NCBI GenBank assembly: GCA_001871125.1
Contig: MNXB01000005.1
Span: 1 to 61,766 of the forward strand
DNA length: 61,766 nt
Direction: 5' to 3'
Origin: Elusimicrobia bacterium CG1_02_37_114
GTDB lineage: Bacteria > Elusimicrobiota > Endomicrobiia > CG1-02-37-114
Part shown: one piece after another, positions 9,036-18,977 of the stretch
Layout of the letters: every line of letters starts with the position of its first letter
How positions within the stretch are numbered: position 1 is the first letter of the stretch
Program-made: the position numbers and the translations under genes
The notes under the pieces: generated by a model
The model's input: only the letters and a program-made list of their open reading frames with translations
Databases searched by the model: none
Told to the model about the DNA's origin: nothing

Positions 9036-10301
9036 TTACCCAATTTTATCAAAACTGGTATAAGATTTGAGTGCGGACGGTATGGTTATTGACCCGTCAG
9101 TATTCTGATAATTTTCCAGAATTGCAGCAAATATCCTGCCCACAGCCAACCCCGAACCGTTTATTGTATGGACATATTTTTTGTTATTTTCTGTTCGGAC
9201 CTTTATATTCAGCCTTCTTGACTGAAAATCCCTGCAGTTACTGCAGCTTGAAACCTCACGCCACATTTTTTCGCCCGGCATCCATACTTCCAGGTCGTAT
9301 GTTTTTGCTGAAGTAAACCCCAAATCGGCACCGCAGAGTTCAATAACCCTGTAAGGCAGTTTGAGTTGTTTTAAAACATCTTCTGCATCGTTTAATAATT
9401 TTTCAAGTTCATCCGCTGAATCTTCAGGTTTAGTAAACTTGAACAGTTCAACTTTATTAAACTGGTGGTTGCGGATTAATCCTTTTGTATCCTTGCCGTA
9501 TGAACCCGCTTCCCGGCGGAAACACGCTGAATAAGAGACATATTTTTTCGGCAGTGCGTCTTTATCAAATATTTCATCAGAATGCAAGTTTGCTATTGTT
9601 ACTTCTGCTGTCGGTATGAGATAAAATTCATCGTCTGCACATTTGAATACTTCCTCTTTGAATTTAGGTAACTGCCCCGTGCCTGTAATTGATTTTTTAT
9701 TGACCAGGTAAGGTGTCATAACTTCTGTGTAACCGTGCTGTTTTGTATGCAAATCAAGCATAAACGAAATAATTGCACGTTCAAGTACAGCACCGCGGTC
9801 TTTCAACACTGCAAACCTTGAAGATGACATTTTCGTTGCAATTTCAAAATCAATTATACCTAATTTTGAACCGAGTTCCCAGTGTGGTTTTGGTTTATCT
9901 AATTTCTGTTCGCCGGTTTCTAAATTTTCACGGATTTTTTTGTTGTCTTTTTCTGATTTACCTGTCGGCACACTCTCATCGGGTAGATTTGGTACGGTCA
10001 GCATAAACTCTTCTATTTTATTTTCCAAGTCTAATAATATTTTTTCTTTGTTTTGTATTGTTTCCCGGATTTCTTCCGTCTCTTTCATAAGTTTTTCTGC
10101 GGGTTTCTTTTCCTTCTTTAATAGTCCAACCTGTTCAGAAGTTTTCTTGCGTTTTTCACGGAGTGCATCTATTTCACTGATAAGTTTCCGCCTCCCGCTG
10201 TCCCACTCCAGAAGTTCAGAAAAGTCTATCTTTATCCCGCGTGTGCTCAATCTCTCTTCTACTTCTTCCCTGTTTTCTCTTATAAACTTCAAATCTAACA
10301 T
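9036..10301 (-). CDS. serS: seryl-tRNA synthetase
   Basis: N-terminal coiled coil ([18 protein letters not shown]); class II motifs [15 protein letters not shown] and [32 protein letters not shown]. Confidence 0.97.
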   Translation of the reverse strand: MLDLKFIRENREEVEERLSTRGIKIDFSELLEWDSGRRKLISEIDALREKRKKTSEQVGLLKKEKKPAEKLMKETEEIRETIQNKEKILLDLENKIEEFMLTVPNLPDESVPTGKSEKDNKKIRENLETGEQKLDKPKPHWELGSKLGIIDFEIATKMSSSRFAVLKDRGAVLERAIISFMLDLHTKQHGYTEVMTPYLVNKKSITGTGQLPKFKEEVFKCADDEFYLIPTAEVTIANLHSDEIFDKDALPKKYVSYSACFRREAGSYGKDTKGLIRNHQFNKVELFKFTKPEDSADELEKLLNDAEDVLKQLKLPYRVIELCGADLGFTSAKTYDLEVWMPGEKMWREVSSCSNCRDFQSRRLNIKVRTENNKKYVHTINGSGLAVGRIFAAILENYQNTDGSITIPSALKSYTSFDKIG

Positions 10302-10304
10302 ATT

Positions 10305-11720
10305 TTAACCTTTTATTACTCCTACAGGCGACATCCTCACAACTTTCTTTGATATACCTGCCTGATGGCACACTTCAACAACCATATTCACGTCTTTATA
10401 TGCTTCCGGCGCCTCTTCGGCAAGCGTCTTATATTCCCTCGCCTGAACAATTATACCTTCTTTAGCAAGTCTCTGTTTCAGTTCACCGCCGGAAACCCGC
10501 CTCAAAGCTTCCGTTCTGCTCATTGTCCGTCCTGCCCCATGACAGGTTGACCCCCAGGTTTCATCTAAAGCTTTCTGTGTCCCGACCAAAACGTATGAAT
10601 TTGTTCCCATACTGCCCGGGATGATTACCGGCTGTCCCGGGAATGCACGCGTTGCACCTTTGCGGTGGACGATAAGTTTTCTTTTCTTACCCTCAACATT
10701 ATGCTCTTCAATCTTGCCTATGTTATGTGCAACATCATACACAAGTTCAAGCCCAATATCTTTTGGTGACATCCCCATTACCTGCATAAAACTTTCCCTT
10801 GTCCAGTGAGTTATACACTGTCTGTTAGCCCAGGCATAGTTTGCCGCTGAGGACATTGCAGAGAAATAATCCTTCCCTTCATCCGAAGTTACTGGTGCGC
10901 ATACGAGCTGTCTGTCAGGGATTGAAATATTGTATTTTTTTAAGGCATTCTGTAATATTTTTATATAATCGTCACAGACCTGGTAGCCTAACCCGCGGGA
11001 ACCCGTGTGAATCATTATCGTGACCTGTCCTTTAAATAGTCCCATAGAGTTAGCTGCCTGTTCGTCATAAACTTCGTCAATTACCTGTATTTCAAGAAAA
11101 TGGTTACCCGCACCGAGTGTCCCTAACTGTTCTCTCCCGCGTTCCAGTGCTCTCTGTGAAACTTTTGAAGGGTCAGCAGAACTCATCTGCCCCTGGTCTT
11201 CAGTATGAGATAAATCTTCCTGATTACCGAACCCCTTTTTTACAGACCACTTAGAACCTTCTTCAAGAACTTTCATAACTTCGTTACGGTTTAAATTTAT
11301 TTTACCCGTTGACCCCACACCCGACGGTATATTGGTAAATAAAGTAGATATAAGTTTTTCTAATTTTGGGGACACATCACTTAATTCCAAATTTGTCCTG
11401 AGTAACCGCACCCCACAATTTATATCGTACCCGATTCCTCCAGGAGAAATAACTCCTGTATCATAATCAAATCCTGCAACGCCGCCTATCGGGAACCCAT
11501 ATCCCCAGTGTATATCAGGCATAGCAAGTGACCTGCCGACTATGCCCGGCAGATAAGTTACATTTGACACCTGGTTACTTGCCTTATCATGGACAATATG
11601 CTCCAGCATCTTTTCTGAAGCATAAATCATCCCTTCAGTCCGCATACCGCCGGATTTCGGCATCAACCACCGCCAGTCATCAATTTTTTTCAGTCCATGA
11701 TATTCAGTCATAGCAAACAC
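10305..11720 (-). CDS. rtcB: RNA-splicing ligase RtcB
   Basis: LAMPDIHWGYGFPIGGVAGFD, GGIGYDINCGVRLL, GAGNHFLE, HGAGRTMSR. Confidence 0.97.
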   Translation of the reverse strand: MFAMTEYHGLKKIDDWRWLMPKSGGMRTEGMIYASEKMLEHIVHDKASNQVSNVTYLPGIVGRSLAMPDIHWGYGFPIGGVAGFDYDTGVISPGGIGYDINCGVRLLRTNLELSDVSPKLEKLISTLFTNIPSGVGSTGKINLNRNEVMKVLEEGSKWSVKKGFGNQEDLSHTEDQGQMSSADPSKVSQRALERGREQLGTLGAGNHFLEIQVIDEVYDEQAANSMGLFKGQVTIMIHTGSRGLGYQVCDDYIKILQNALKKYNISIPDRQLVCAPVTSDEGKDYFSAMSSAANYAWANRQCITHWTRESFMQVMGMSPKDIGLELVYDVAHNIGKIEEHNVEGKKRKLIVHRKGATRAFPGQPVIIPGSMGTNSYVLVGTQKALDETWGSTCHGAGRTMSRTEALRRVSGGELKQRLAKEGIIVQAREYKTLAEEAPEAYKDVNMVVEVCHQAGISKKVVRMSPVGVIKG

Positions 11721-11724
11721 ATCC

Positions 11725-12027
11725 TTAGTAAAAATCTAAACAGTTATAATCCTCGTCAGTCAACCCATATTTTTTTAACATTTTAAAATTCTCAAGAAAT
11801 ACTCCTCTTTCTTGATGGTAGTTTTCGGGATGATACTTAGAAACGCAATCGGCATAACTGTTGAGTAATGTCAAAAGGTTTTTCTTTGTCATGTTTTTTA
11901 TTTCTAAATTAGGACAGTATTCCTCTTTTGCTTCTAAGAGATTTCTCATTGCTTCTTCATATTTAATAAAAAGAACCGCTTCATCAGGATTTATTCTTGC
12001 TTTTTTCAATAAACTTACCGCTTTCAT
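11725..12027 (-). CDS. hypothetical protein
   Basis: 100-aa ORF tightly upstream of rtcB. Confidence 0.45.
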   Translation of the reverse strand: MKAVSLLKKARINPDEAVLFIKYEEAMRNLLEAKEEYCPNLEIKNMTKKNLLTLLNSYADCVSKYHPENYHQERGVFLENFKMLKKYGLTDEDYNCLDFY

Positions 12028-12196
12028 TTTCGTTCACCTCATTTACAATATTTAAATCCTTTAATTAATTCAATCTTTAATATTTTTTTCCATTTGGTCT
12101 TGATATATGTCCATTTATTCTGTGCTTATCATAAACATCAAAAACATCTTTACAGAATTTAATCATTCTTATACACCACGACCCCACACCGCACAT

Positions 12197-13006
12197 CTAT
12201 AATTGTCTCTTTTGAAAATTTCCTCTTTTAATATTTTCTCTATCTTGTATCAGAAAAGATTCTTTCATTCTTCCAGAATCTATTAATTGATAGGCACTTT
12301 TCATCTTTGTTTTAACAATCCCTGCCTCTCTCCCTGATTTTATTATAATTTCCCTGATTTCAGAATCACTTACACCGCTGGTATCACGGTACTCCGACTT
12401 AGTCGAAAAAAATTTACGAAGACTTTTCGCGAGGACTCTGAATTCATTCTTGGTTATGGTACGTTCTAAACTCCTTATCATTTGCTTCATAATGGGTAGT
12501 ACTCGGGGGTCACGCATTAGTCCCGGTGATTCCATAAGAGTTATCCAATTAAACCATTCCCCTACCCAATTAATATCTTCCCACTTATGTCTTCCTAGTT
12601 GGTAACAATAATGCAAATGATCATATTTCTTACCTTCCCGCCGTGCTTTTGTTGTTGCTCCCACATCTGTTTTTTGGGTACCCCTTGGAAGTAATTCCAA
12701 AGGACAATGCTGTCTTATTGCCTGCCATATATAGCCATTATTCACATCTTCAGGATTTACAAGGGATTTATCATCAACAAAAGATAATTTTTCCCCCAAA
12801 GCATGCCATTTCTTTAAGGCATTTGCATTTAAAGTTCCTTCTCTTTTCATTTCTTTAAGTATATGGTTCATCTTTTGCTCAAGATACTTATCCAATCTTC
12901 TGGCTTTTTCCATATCATCTCTAGTAATTTTACCCTCTCCTAAGAAGGGGGTCATTATAATTTCTTTACCATTTATTATTGCTTTTCTTCTAACTATAAC
13001 AGCCAT
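12197..13006 (-). CDS. uncharacterized partner of the GHKL ATPase
   Basis: 269 aa; starts 3 nt after the GHKL stop codon; no recognised domain. Confidence 0.65.
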   Translation of the reverse strand: MAVIVRRKAIINGKEIIMTPFLGEGKITRDDMEKARRLDKYLEQKMNHILKEMKREGTLNANALKKWHALGEKLSFVDDKSLVNPEDVNNGYIWQAIRQHCPLELLPRGTQKTDVGATTKARREGKKYDHLHYCYQLGRHKWEDINWVGEWFNWITLMESPGLMRDPRVLPIMKQMIRSLERTITKNEFRVLAKSLRKFFSTKSEYRDTSGVSDSEIREIIIKSGREAGIVKTKMKSAYQLIDSGRMKESFLIQDRENIKRGNFQKRQL

Positions 13007-13009
13007 TTT

Positions 13010-15004
13010 TCAAATTTCCTCATAATATTTACTTTTTATTTCGGCCATTTTACCTGAAATCTCAAAATAGGCATCTTTGGGGTCTTTTAATATCTTACTT
13101 GAATCAAGAGGATGATAATCTGGAGTGCCATCTTCTTTATCTGGTCTATTAAGAATGAAATCAATGCTACCTTCTAAAAAGATCTCAAACAGGTAATCAG
13201 TTTGTAATTCTTTATCTTCTTCAACTTGCTTATAACATGAGTGCATGATATTATAATATAGAATTGGTTCCTCTCCAAGAATTCCCGTAGTAATCCATTG
13301 TCTTTTTTCAATGCCTTCTTTATTTGTAAAATCATCCGGATGTGTTTCAAAAGGCAAACGAAACTCTGGGTCTTTTTCAATCCATAGTATTTTTGAAAGA
13401 GAATCTATTTCTAAATTATTAACTTCATTTATTAAGCGAATTTTTAACCGATATTCTCCTGGGTCTGGGAATACACTCTTTGAAAAGATAATACTGAATG
13501 TACCAATCGATTTAGGCTTTAAATATGGAGTAATATCAATGTTTTTTTCATCATGCAATATATTTATTTCTCTGTCGCCAAAGAGCATAAAGATTCTTAA
13601 CCGTCCTTTTAGATGTTCATTTGTTTTATTAAATATTCTAACCTCAAAATCTTTGATTTCTTCTTCCCAATTTATCCTTGGTGCTATCTCAGGGTCTGGA
13701 AAATTAAAATTATGCAACATTATTCCTATTAGTTTATTAGACGGTGGTAGCGGAGATGGTGGAGGTGGTTTAACTATCCCACCCTTTCTACCGAATAAAT
13801 CAAGGTCTTTAGCATATTTTGATAAATATCTTAATGCATCAATTTCAGCTGATGAACGTATCTGCTTCCTCCTTTCACGCGGGTCTATTCCTATCCCAAT
13901 TTTTTTATAACCAAATTCTCTAAGTTCTTCTTTTATATATTCCTTTATTGCTTTGGGAACTGCTCTTCGCCATATTAAATCATAATGATTTGGATTCTGA
14001 TTGTAGTTCTTTCTCAATTCTCTATCTAAATCTCTATCGAATTCTATAAATCCATAAATATTGTCAGTTATATCAAGAGGAACACCTTCCATGTTTATTG
14101 AGGTTATCTTCATATTGTTATGGATAATAGTAACTCCCCTAAATTGTTCTGGTATCTCCCCTCCTTTTTTGTAAGCTATTTGGAGATGCTTTATTTTAAA
14201 TCGCTCTCCACTTAATAATTTTATTTCATCATTATTTTTAATCCATACCTTGATTTTGTCAGTATCTTTTGATGGTATGGGAAATAGTTTCGGTATTTTT
14301 GCAACTTTATCATAATCGGATGTCTTAACACGAATCTTAACTCTTTCTTTTTCTATTGCACGAAACCAAGTTTCTTCAATAGCAGTTATGAAATTACCAT
14401 TTTCGATTTCATCACATAATTCTTTAATGGGGTTAACTATTATTATCCTTGTTCCAAGCTTAGATAATGGTTCAAGGCCTGTAAGCTCTTTCGGTTCACC
14501 GCGCCCATCCTCTTCATCCCAATGAAGCATTGGACAATCTGTTTTTGTTGCCCGTGTTGCACCCAATCGATAAGTATCATCCTCTCTAAGACTGTCATAG
14601 TACATAGAGTAATCTGCTGATGCTGCTAAAAATACAAATTTTCCTTGTCCTCTTGCACCAATAGCGTCTTGATTCGATGTTGTAAAACCAAAACCTTCAA
14701 ATCTCGCCCAATGGTCTGATTCCTCAAGAGTCTCGTATTCTTCTGTTCCCAATACTTTACCAGTAAGGCCATTTGTATTGGAATCAGTCATTGTGAAAAA
14801 AGTGCCTTTTTTATTCTTTACCAACTCAAAAGTAAACTCAACAGGCACGGTTTTATTAGCCGTATGAAAAGCGTTTTGTATAGCATCCTTTTGAGCCCCG
14901 TGAGGAATCCCCAACGGATAATTATCAGCTATAGTTGTACAAATACTTACATAATCAGCTGGTCTATGGCGTCCCTTTGAAAAATCTAATTTTACCTCCG
15001 ACAT
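13010..15004 (-). CDS. GHKL (Hsp90/MutL/histidine kinase-like) ATPase with C-terminal beta-sandwich-like region
   Basis: N-box-like GAQKDAIQNAFHTANK; G1-like FTMTDSNTNGLTG; G2-like GARGQGKFVFLAAS; poly-Pro linker PPPPSPLPPS. Confidence 0.7.
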   Translation of the reverse strand: MSEVKLDFSKGRHRPADYVSICTTIADNYPLGIPHGAQKDAIQNAFHTANKTVPVEFTFELVKNKKGTFFTMTDSNTNGLTGKVLGTEEYETLEESDHWARFEGFGFTTSNQDAIGARGQGKFVFLAASADYSMYYDSLREDDTYRLGATRATKTDCPMLHWDEEDGRGEPKELTGLEPLSKLGTRIIIVNPIKELCDEIENGNFITAIEETWFRAIEKERVKIRVKTSDYDKVAKIPKLFPIPSKDTDKIKVWIKNNDEIKLLSGERFKIKHLQIAYKKGGEIPEQFRGVTIIHNNMKITSINMEGVPLDITDNIYGFIEFDRDLDRELRKNYNQNPNHYDLIWRRAVPKAIKEYIKEELREFGYKKIGIGIDPRERRKQIRSSAEIDALRYLSKYAKDLDLFGRKGGIVKPPPPSPLPPSNKLIGIMLHNFNFPDPEIAPRINWEEEIKDFEVRIFNKTNEHLKGRLRIFMLFGDREINILHDEKNIDITPYLKPKSIGTFSIIFSKSVFPDPGEYRLKIRLINEVNNLEIDSLSKILWIEKDPEFRLPFETHPDDFTNKEGIEKRQWITTGILGEEPILYYNIMHSCYKQVEEDKELQTDYLFEIFLEGSIDFILNRPDKEDGTPDYHPLDSSKILKDPKDAYFEISGKMAEIKSKYYEEI

Positions 15005-15170
15005 ATTTGCCTCCTGAATCTTAAATCTAATTTTATCTGCACTACTATAATTTGTTTACTCATTTATTTTCTTCTCATAAATTAAAGAACTCCTTAATAT
15101 CTACTTAACTGTTTTACAACTTCTATATGGTAGAAAATTTGTTGCTTTATCAAGGATAGAACTCTTTCTC

Positions 15171-15425
15171 TTATTGCTTGTTTGACATATTATAGTGCTT
15201 GCTATTGATAATTTGATTTACGCATAGACTGCAAATACTCTTCAGATTAGTAAAGTCTTCGTTTTTTGGAATTTTCCAATATCCCTCTTTATCATGTCCG
15301 TACTTATTGTAATGTCTGAAGCATTTCTCACACAGTAAATGTCCATCAGTTTGATGAAACACTTGCTCTCCTTTCAATACATGGACACAAACTACTACTA
15401 AGTTATCGCTCATAAATTTACTCAT
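15171..15425 (-). CDS. small zinc-finger-like protein
   Basis: 84 aa with LLCEKCF and SICSLC Cys pairs and interspersed His. Confidence 0.5.
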   Translation of the reverse strand: MSKFMSDNLVVVCVHVLKGEQVFHQTDGHLLCEKCFRHYNKYGHDKEGYWKIPKNEDFTNLKSICSLCVNQIINSKHYNMSNKQ

Positions 15426-15591
15426 TGTTCTGAAAATTTTTCAATCCACCCTATTTTTTGTCTAACTCTTTTATTCTGTATTTTCTCTAATGTAGTTATT
15501 GCCATGGTATTTAAATGAAATCCTGTGTTATTTCCTGAGATTATTTTACCACTTTTATTGTAATTAGTCAACTTATAAAATTTCAAGAAAG

Positions 15592-15642
15592 CCCGATGAA
15601 TCGGGCAACTCCAGGAATTCCCCGATAAAACTGGACGCTACA
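15592..15642 (-). repeat. REP-like palindromic segment, GTAG-headed
   Basis: GTAGCGTCCAG...GCCCGATTCATCGGGC on the minus strand. Confidence 0.45.
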
Positions 15643-15688
15643 AAAATAATTTTATTCCTTTGTAAATCCTTCAAAAATTTTGATATAA

Positions 15689-16156
15689 TTGAAGATGGAG
15701 GAATTCTTTATGGAATTAACCCAGGAAGAAATACAGTGGCTTTATAGAAATCTGAGGAGTGTTGATTTTTTTGCAGACGCAAACGTAGATGATATTGACC
15801 TTTTGTTGAGAACACAGGTTCATAAATATTCTTACAAAAAAGGGCAGAAAATTTGTAAACAGGGCACACCGGGAGACGCATTCTTTATGATTTATAAAGG
15901 AAAAGTTTCAGTGACAGTATCCAAAGGGCTTTTCCAGAAAACCAAGGTGACTGAACTCGGTCCGGGTCAGTTTTTCGGTGAGATGGCATTGATATCCAAT
16001 GAGCCAAGAACAGCAACGGTTATTGCTGATGAATGGACAGAGTGTTTTGCTATCTTAAAGTTTGATTTCAATATGTTTGTTTCTGACAAACCTTTGTTTG
16101 CCCAGAAAGTCCGTTCAGCAACAGCACAAAGAAAATTTGAATTGCAACAGAAATGA
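15689..16156 (+). CDS. cyclic nucleotide-binding domain protein
   Basis: YKKGQKICKQGTPGDAFFMIYKGKVSVTV, GPGQFFGEMALISNEPRTATVIA; no HTH. Confidence 0.88.
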   Translation: MKMEEFFMELTQEEIQWLYRNLRSVDFFADANVDDIDLLLRTQVHKYSYKKGQKICKQGTPGDAFFMIYKGKVSVTVSKGLFQKTKVTELGPGQFFGEMALISNEPRTATVIADEWTECFAILKFDFNMFVSDKPLFAQKVRSATAQRKFELQQK

Positions 16157-16169
16157 TTATAGAAAATCC

Positions 16170-16198
16170 TTGACAAGTTATAGAAAGTATGTTATACT
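16170..16198 (+). promoter_or_regulatory. sigma70 promoter TTGACA-N17-TATACT
   Basis: Read directly; upstream of the AbrB/RelE pair. Confidence 0.7.
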
Positions 16199-16231
16199 TA
16201 TATTAAGCAATACTGAAAAACAGGGGGCAAT

Positions 16232-16519
16232 ATGAGAACAACAACCATACGACCTATAGGTCCAAGGAATCAAGTAACTCTACCTGCAGAAATAATAAAA
16301 CACTTCCGAATACACCCTCATGATTTGGTCAGTTTTAGTATAACAAAAGAAGGTCTCTTAATGAAACCTGTGGTAGTACTTGAAAAAAATGAAGTTTGGG
16401 AAGAAGGCGAACTAGATGCTATTGAAAAAATAATTGATAAACAAATCAAAGCAGGTGAATATGTTGAATTTTCCGATATGTCAAAGGCAGATTCATTTTT
16501 GAAGAAGAAAATAAAATGA
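16232..16519 (+). CDS. AbrB/SpoVT-type antitoxin
   Basis: TIRPIGPRNQVTLPAEIIKHFRIHPHDLVSFSITKEGLLMKP. Confidence 0.75.
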   Translation: MRTTTIRPIGPRNQVTLPAEIIKHFRIHPHDLVSFSITKEGLLMKPVVVLEKNEVWEEGELDAIEKIIDKQIKAGEYVEFSDMSKADSFLKKKIK

Positions 16520-16794
16520 GAATTAGATATCTAACCTCTTTTACCCGAACCTTCGAATATCTATCTCAACAAGAACAAACAAAAACAGCCGACACTATTT
16601 CTGAGTTGGTAAACTTTTTAGATAAAAAAACCCATCCTTCTAAGGGTCTGGGTGTTAAAAAATTAAGAAAAAATCTTTACGAGGTGCGAGTTAACATCAA
16701 GACAAGGATCTTATTTAAGATTTTGCCCGATTTAATTGCGTTTGTAATTATCGGTTCTCACGACGAAATTAAAAGATATCTAAACAATCTATAA
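16516..16794 (+). CDS. RelE/ParE-superfamily toxin
   Basis: 92 aa; GVKKLRKNLYEVRVNIKTRILFKI; ATGA overlap with the antitoxin. Confidence 0.75.
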   Translation: MRIRYLTSFTRTFEYLSQQEQTKTADTISELVNFLDKKTHPSKGLGVKKLRKNLYEVRVNIKTRILFKILPDLIAFVIIGSHDEIKRYLNNL

Positions 16795-16812
16795 CTCTTG
16801 GTTTTTTCTAAG

Positions 16813-16934
16813 GTAACTATTCAGTGAACCATGGTAAAAACTTGGAATAGACCCTTTAGGGTCATTTATCCGCAGGATTATCTTATTTACGAGGCTAAAG
16901 CCTCTATTCCCAACATACTTCAGTGAGCAGTTAC
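16813..16934. mobile_element. MITE-like element copy 2, with 8-bp flanking duplication TTTCTAAG (16805-16812 / 16935-16942)
   Basis: TIRs GTAACTATTCAGTGAACCATGG / GTAACTGCTCACTGAAGTATG; near-identical to 8577-8673. Confidence 0.78.
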
Positions 16935-16952
16935 TTTCTAAGGAAGGTTTTA

Positions 16953-17038
16953 TGCCGGGAGAGGGAATCGAACCCTCACTCCGTCAAAACGGAACTGGTT
17001 TTTGAGACCAGCCTGTCTACCAATTCCAGCACCCCGGC
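16953..17038 (-). tRNA. tRNA-Leu(CAA)
   Basis: Cloverleaf GCCGGGG...CTGGT-CTCAAAA-ACCAG, long variable arm, GGTTCGATTCC T-arm. Confidence 0.93.
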
Positions 17039-17115
17039 GTATATTCGTTTGCAGTAATAAGTTTATCAAAATAATTAAAATTTTTCAATGTAGAAATTAT
17101 AAATAATTTGATAAT

Positions 17116-17139
17116 CGTCCCGATGAATCGGGACGCTAC
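17116..17139 (-). repeat. REP-like hairpin GTAGCGTCCCGATTCATCGGGACG
   Basis: Read directly; GTAG head followed by a perfect stem. Confidence 0.6.
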
Positions 17140-17153
17140 TGTTAGCGGGGAAT

Positions 17154-18977
17154 TTATTCAACGGTAACTGATTTGGCTAAATTGCGTGGTTTGTCCACAT
17201 CACAGCCAAGTTTTACAGCAACATGATAAGCTAATAACTGCAGTGGTACAGCAGTAACTATTGGTGTAATATCTTCCTGGCAGGCAGGGATATAAATAAC
17301 ATCGCTGGCGATTTCAGCAATTTTTTTATCACCTTCAGTAGCAATGGCAATGACAATCCCTTTTCTGGCAATCACTTCCTGGACATTGTTCAACATCTTG
17401 TCATAAAGTTCGTCTTTTGGAATTAAACATACTACCGGCATATCCTGGTTTATAAGCGAAATGGGTCCGTGTTTTATTTCTCCCGCAGGATAACCTGTGG
17501 CATGTATGTAAGATATTTCCTTTAGTTTCAATGTCCCTTCCAGAGCATTGGGATAATTTACTCCCCTGCCCAAAAATATGAAGTCGCGTTTTTGATAATA
17601 CTTCTCTGCACATTTCAGAATGATATCCTGTTTTTTCAAGACCTTATCAATTGCATCCGGTATTTGTTTCAGTTTTTCAATTTTATTTTCCAGATTTTCT
17701 TCAGTAAGTATATAGTTGAGTTTTGCTAAATATAATGTGAAAAGATAAAGCGTTGTTAACTGTGCAGTATATGCTTTTGTTGAAGCCACTCCTATCTCAG
17801 GCCCTGCCATAATCGGTAATATCCCGTCGGATTCCCTTGCGATTGTACTGCTTGTGACATTGACTATAGAGAGAACCTTAACGAATTTACTTTTACCTTC
17901 ACGGATACCCGCGAGAGTATCCGCTGTTTCACCCGACTGTGATATGGCAAGCATCAGAGTATCTCCCTCGGCGATCGGGTTTCTATACCTGAATTCCGAA
18001 GAGACGTCAACTTCCGTGTGGATATGCGCATATTTTTCAAGCCAGTATTTTGCAACCATCCCTGCATGCCAGGAAGTACCGCATGCCTGGATAATAATCC
18101 TTTTGACTTTGGCAAGATATTGTTTGTCCAGGTTCATTTCATCCAGTATAATTTTGCTGTTTTTTATTCTTTCATGCAGGATTTTTTCAATCACCCTGGG
18201 TTGTTCGTTTATTTCCTTCAGCATGAAGTAATCATAGTTGCCTTTATCCAGCCGGGAGATTTCTATATCAACTGTTTCAACCTTTTTTTCAATAATTTTA
18301 CCCTCAAGGTTCATTACTTTTACCTTGTCCTTTGTTATTACAGCAATTTCATTGTCTTTCAGATACATAACCTTGCGGGTAAGCGGTAAAATAGCAGGTA
18401 TATCGGAAGCAACAAAATTTTCTCCGTTACCCAAACCTATAATCAGAGGACCCCCGAGTTTTACACAGATAATTTTGTCAGGTTCTTTTTCGCTTAAAAC
18501 ACAGATGGCATACGCTCCTTTTAGTTCCTTAACCGCCCTACAGACAGCTTTTTCTAAATTGGCGTCCATAAATTTTTCTATGAGATGTGGAATGACTTCA
18601 GTATCTGTTTCTGATTCAAAGACATGCCCTTCTTTTATGAGATTTTCCTTTAAATCCTGATAATTTTCTATTATACCGTTATGCACAACTGCAATTTGTT
18701 TTTTGCAATCGGTATGGGGATGAGCATTTATTTCTGTCGGTTCACCGTGTGTTGCCCATCTCGTATGTCCTATCCCGATGTTTCCTCCAAGGGGTTTGAG
18801 GTTCAAGGATTCAGCCAGTTTTTTAAGTTGTCCTTCTTTTTTCCGTATGTCCAGTTCGCCCTCAAGGATGGTTGCTATCCCGGCAGAATCATAACCGCGG
18901 TACTCAAGCCTTTCCAGTCCTACGAGTAAGACCGAATCTACATATTTATTGCCCACATAACCTATTATTCCACACAT
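17154..18977 (-). CDS. glmS: glutamine--fructose-6-phosphate aminotransferase (isomerizing)
   Basis: MCGIIGYVG, GHTRWATHGEPTEINAHPH, SIS domains, C-terminal NLAKSVTVE. Confidence 0.97.
   Translation of the reverse strand: MCGIIGYVGNKYVDSVLLVGLERLEYRGYDSAGIATILEGELDIRKKEGQLKKLAESLNLKPLGGNIGIGHTRWATHGEPTEINAHPHTDCKKQIAVVHNGIIENYQDLKENLIKEGHVFESETDTEVIPHLIEKFMDANLEKAVCRAVKELKGAYAICVLSEKEPDKIICVKLGGPLIIGLGNGENFVASDIPAILPLTRKVMYLKDNEIAVITKDKVKVMNLEGKIIEKKVETVDIEISRLDKGNYDYFMLKEINEQPRVIEKILHERIKNSKIILDEMNLDKQYLAKVKRIIIQACGTSWHAGMVAKYWLEKYAHIHTEVDVSSEFRYRNPIAEGDTLMLAISQSGETADTLAGIREGKSKFVKVLSIVNVTSSTIARESDGILPIMAGPEIGVASTKAYTAQLTTLYLFTLYLAKLNYILTEENLENKIEKLKQIPDAIDKVLKKQDIILKCAEKYYQKRDFIFLGRGVNYPNALEGTLKLKEISYIHATGYPAGEIKHGPISLINQDMPVVCLIPKDELYDKMLNNVQEVIARKGIVIAIATEGDKKIAEIASDVIYIPACQEDITPIVTAVPLQLLAYHVAVKLGCDVDKPRNLAKSVTVE

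Noticed and set aside
7169-11720. RtcR-like sigma54 control of rtcB by the nearby NtrC-family regulator
   Set aside because: The regulator has a receiver domain, not a CARF/RtcR N-terminus, and I saw no convincing -24/-12 promoter before rtcB
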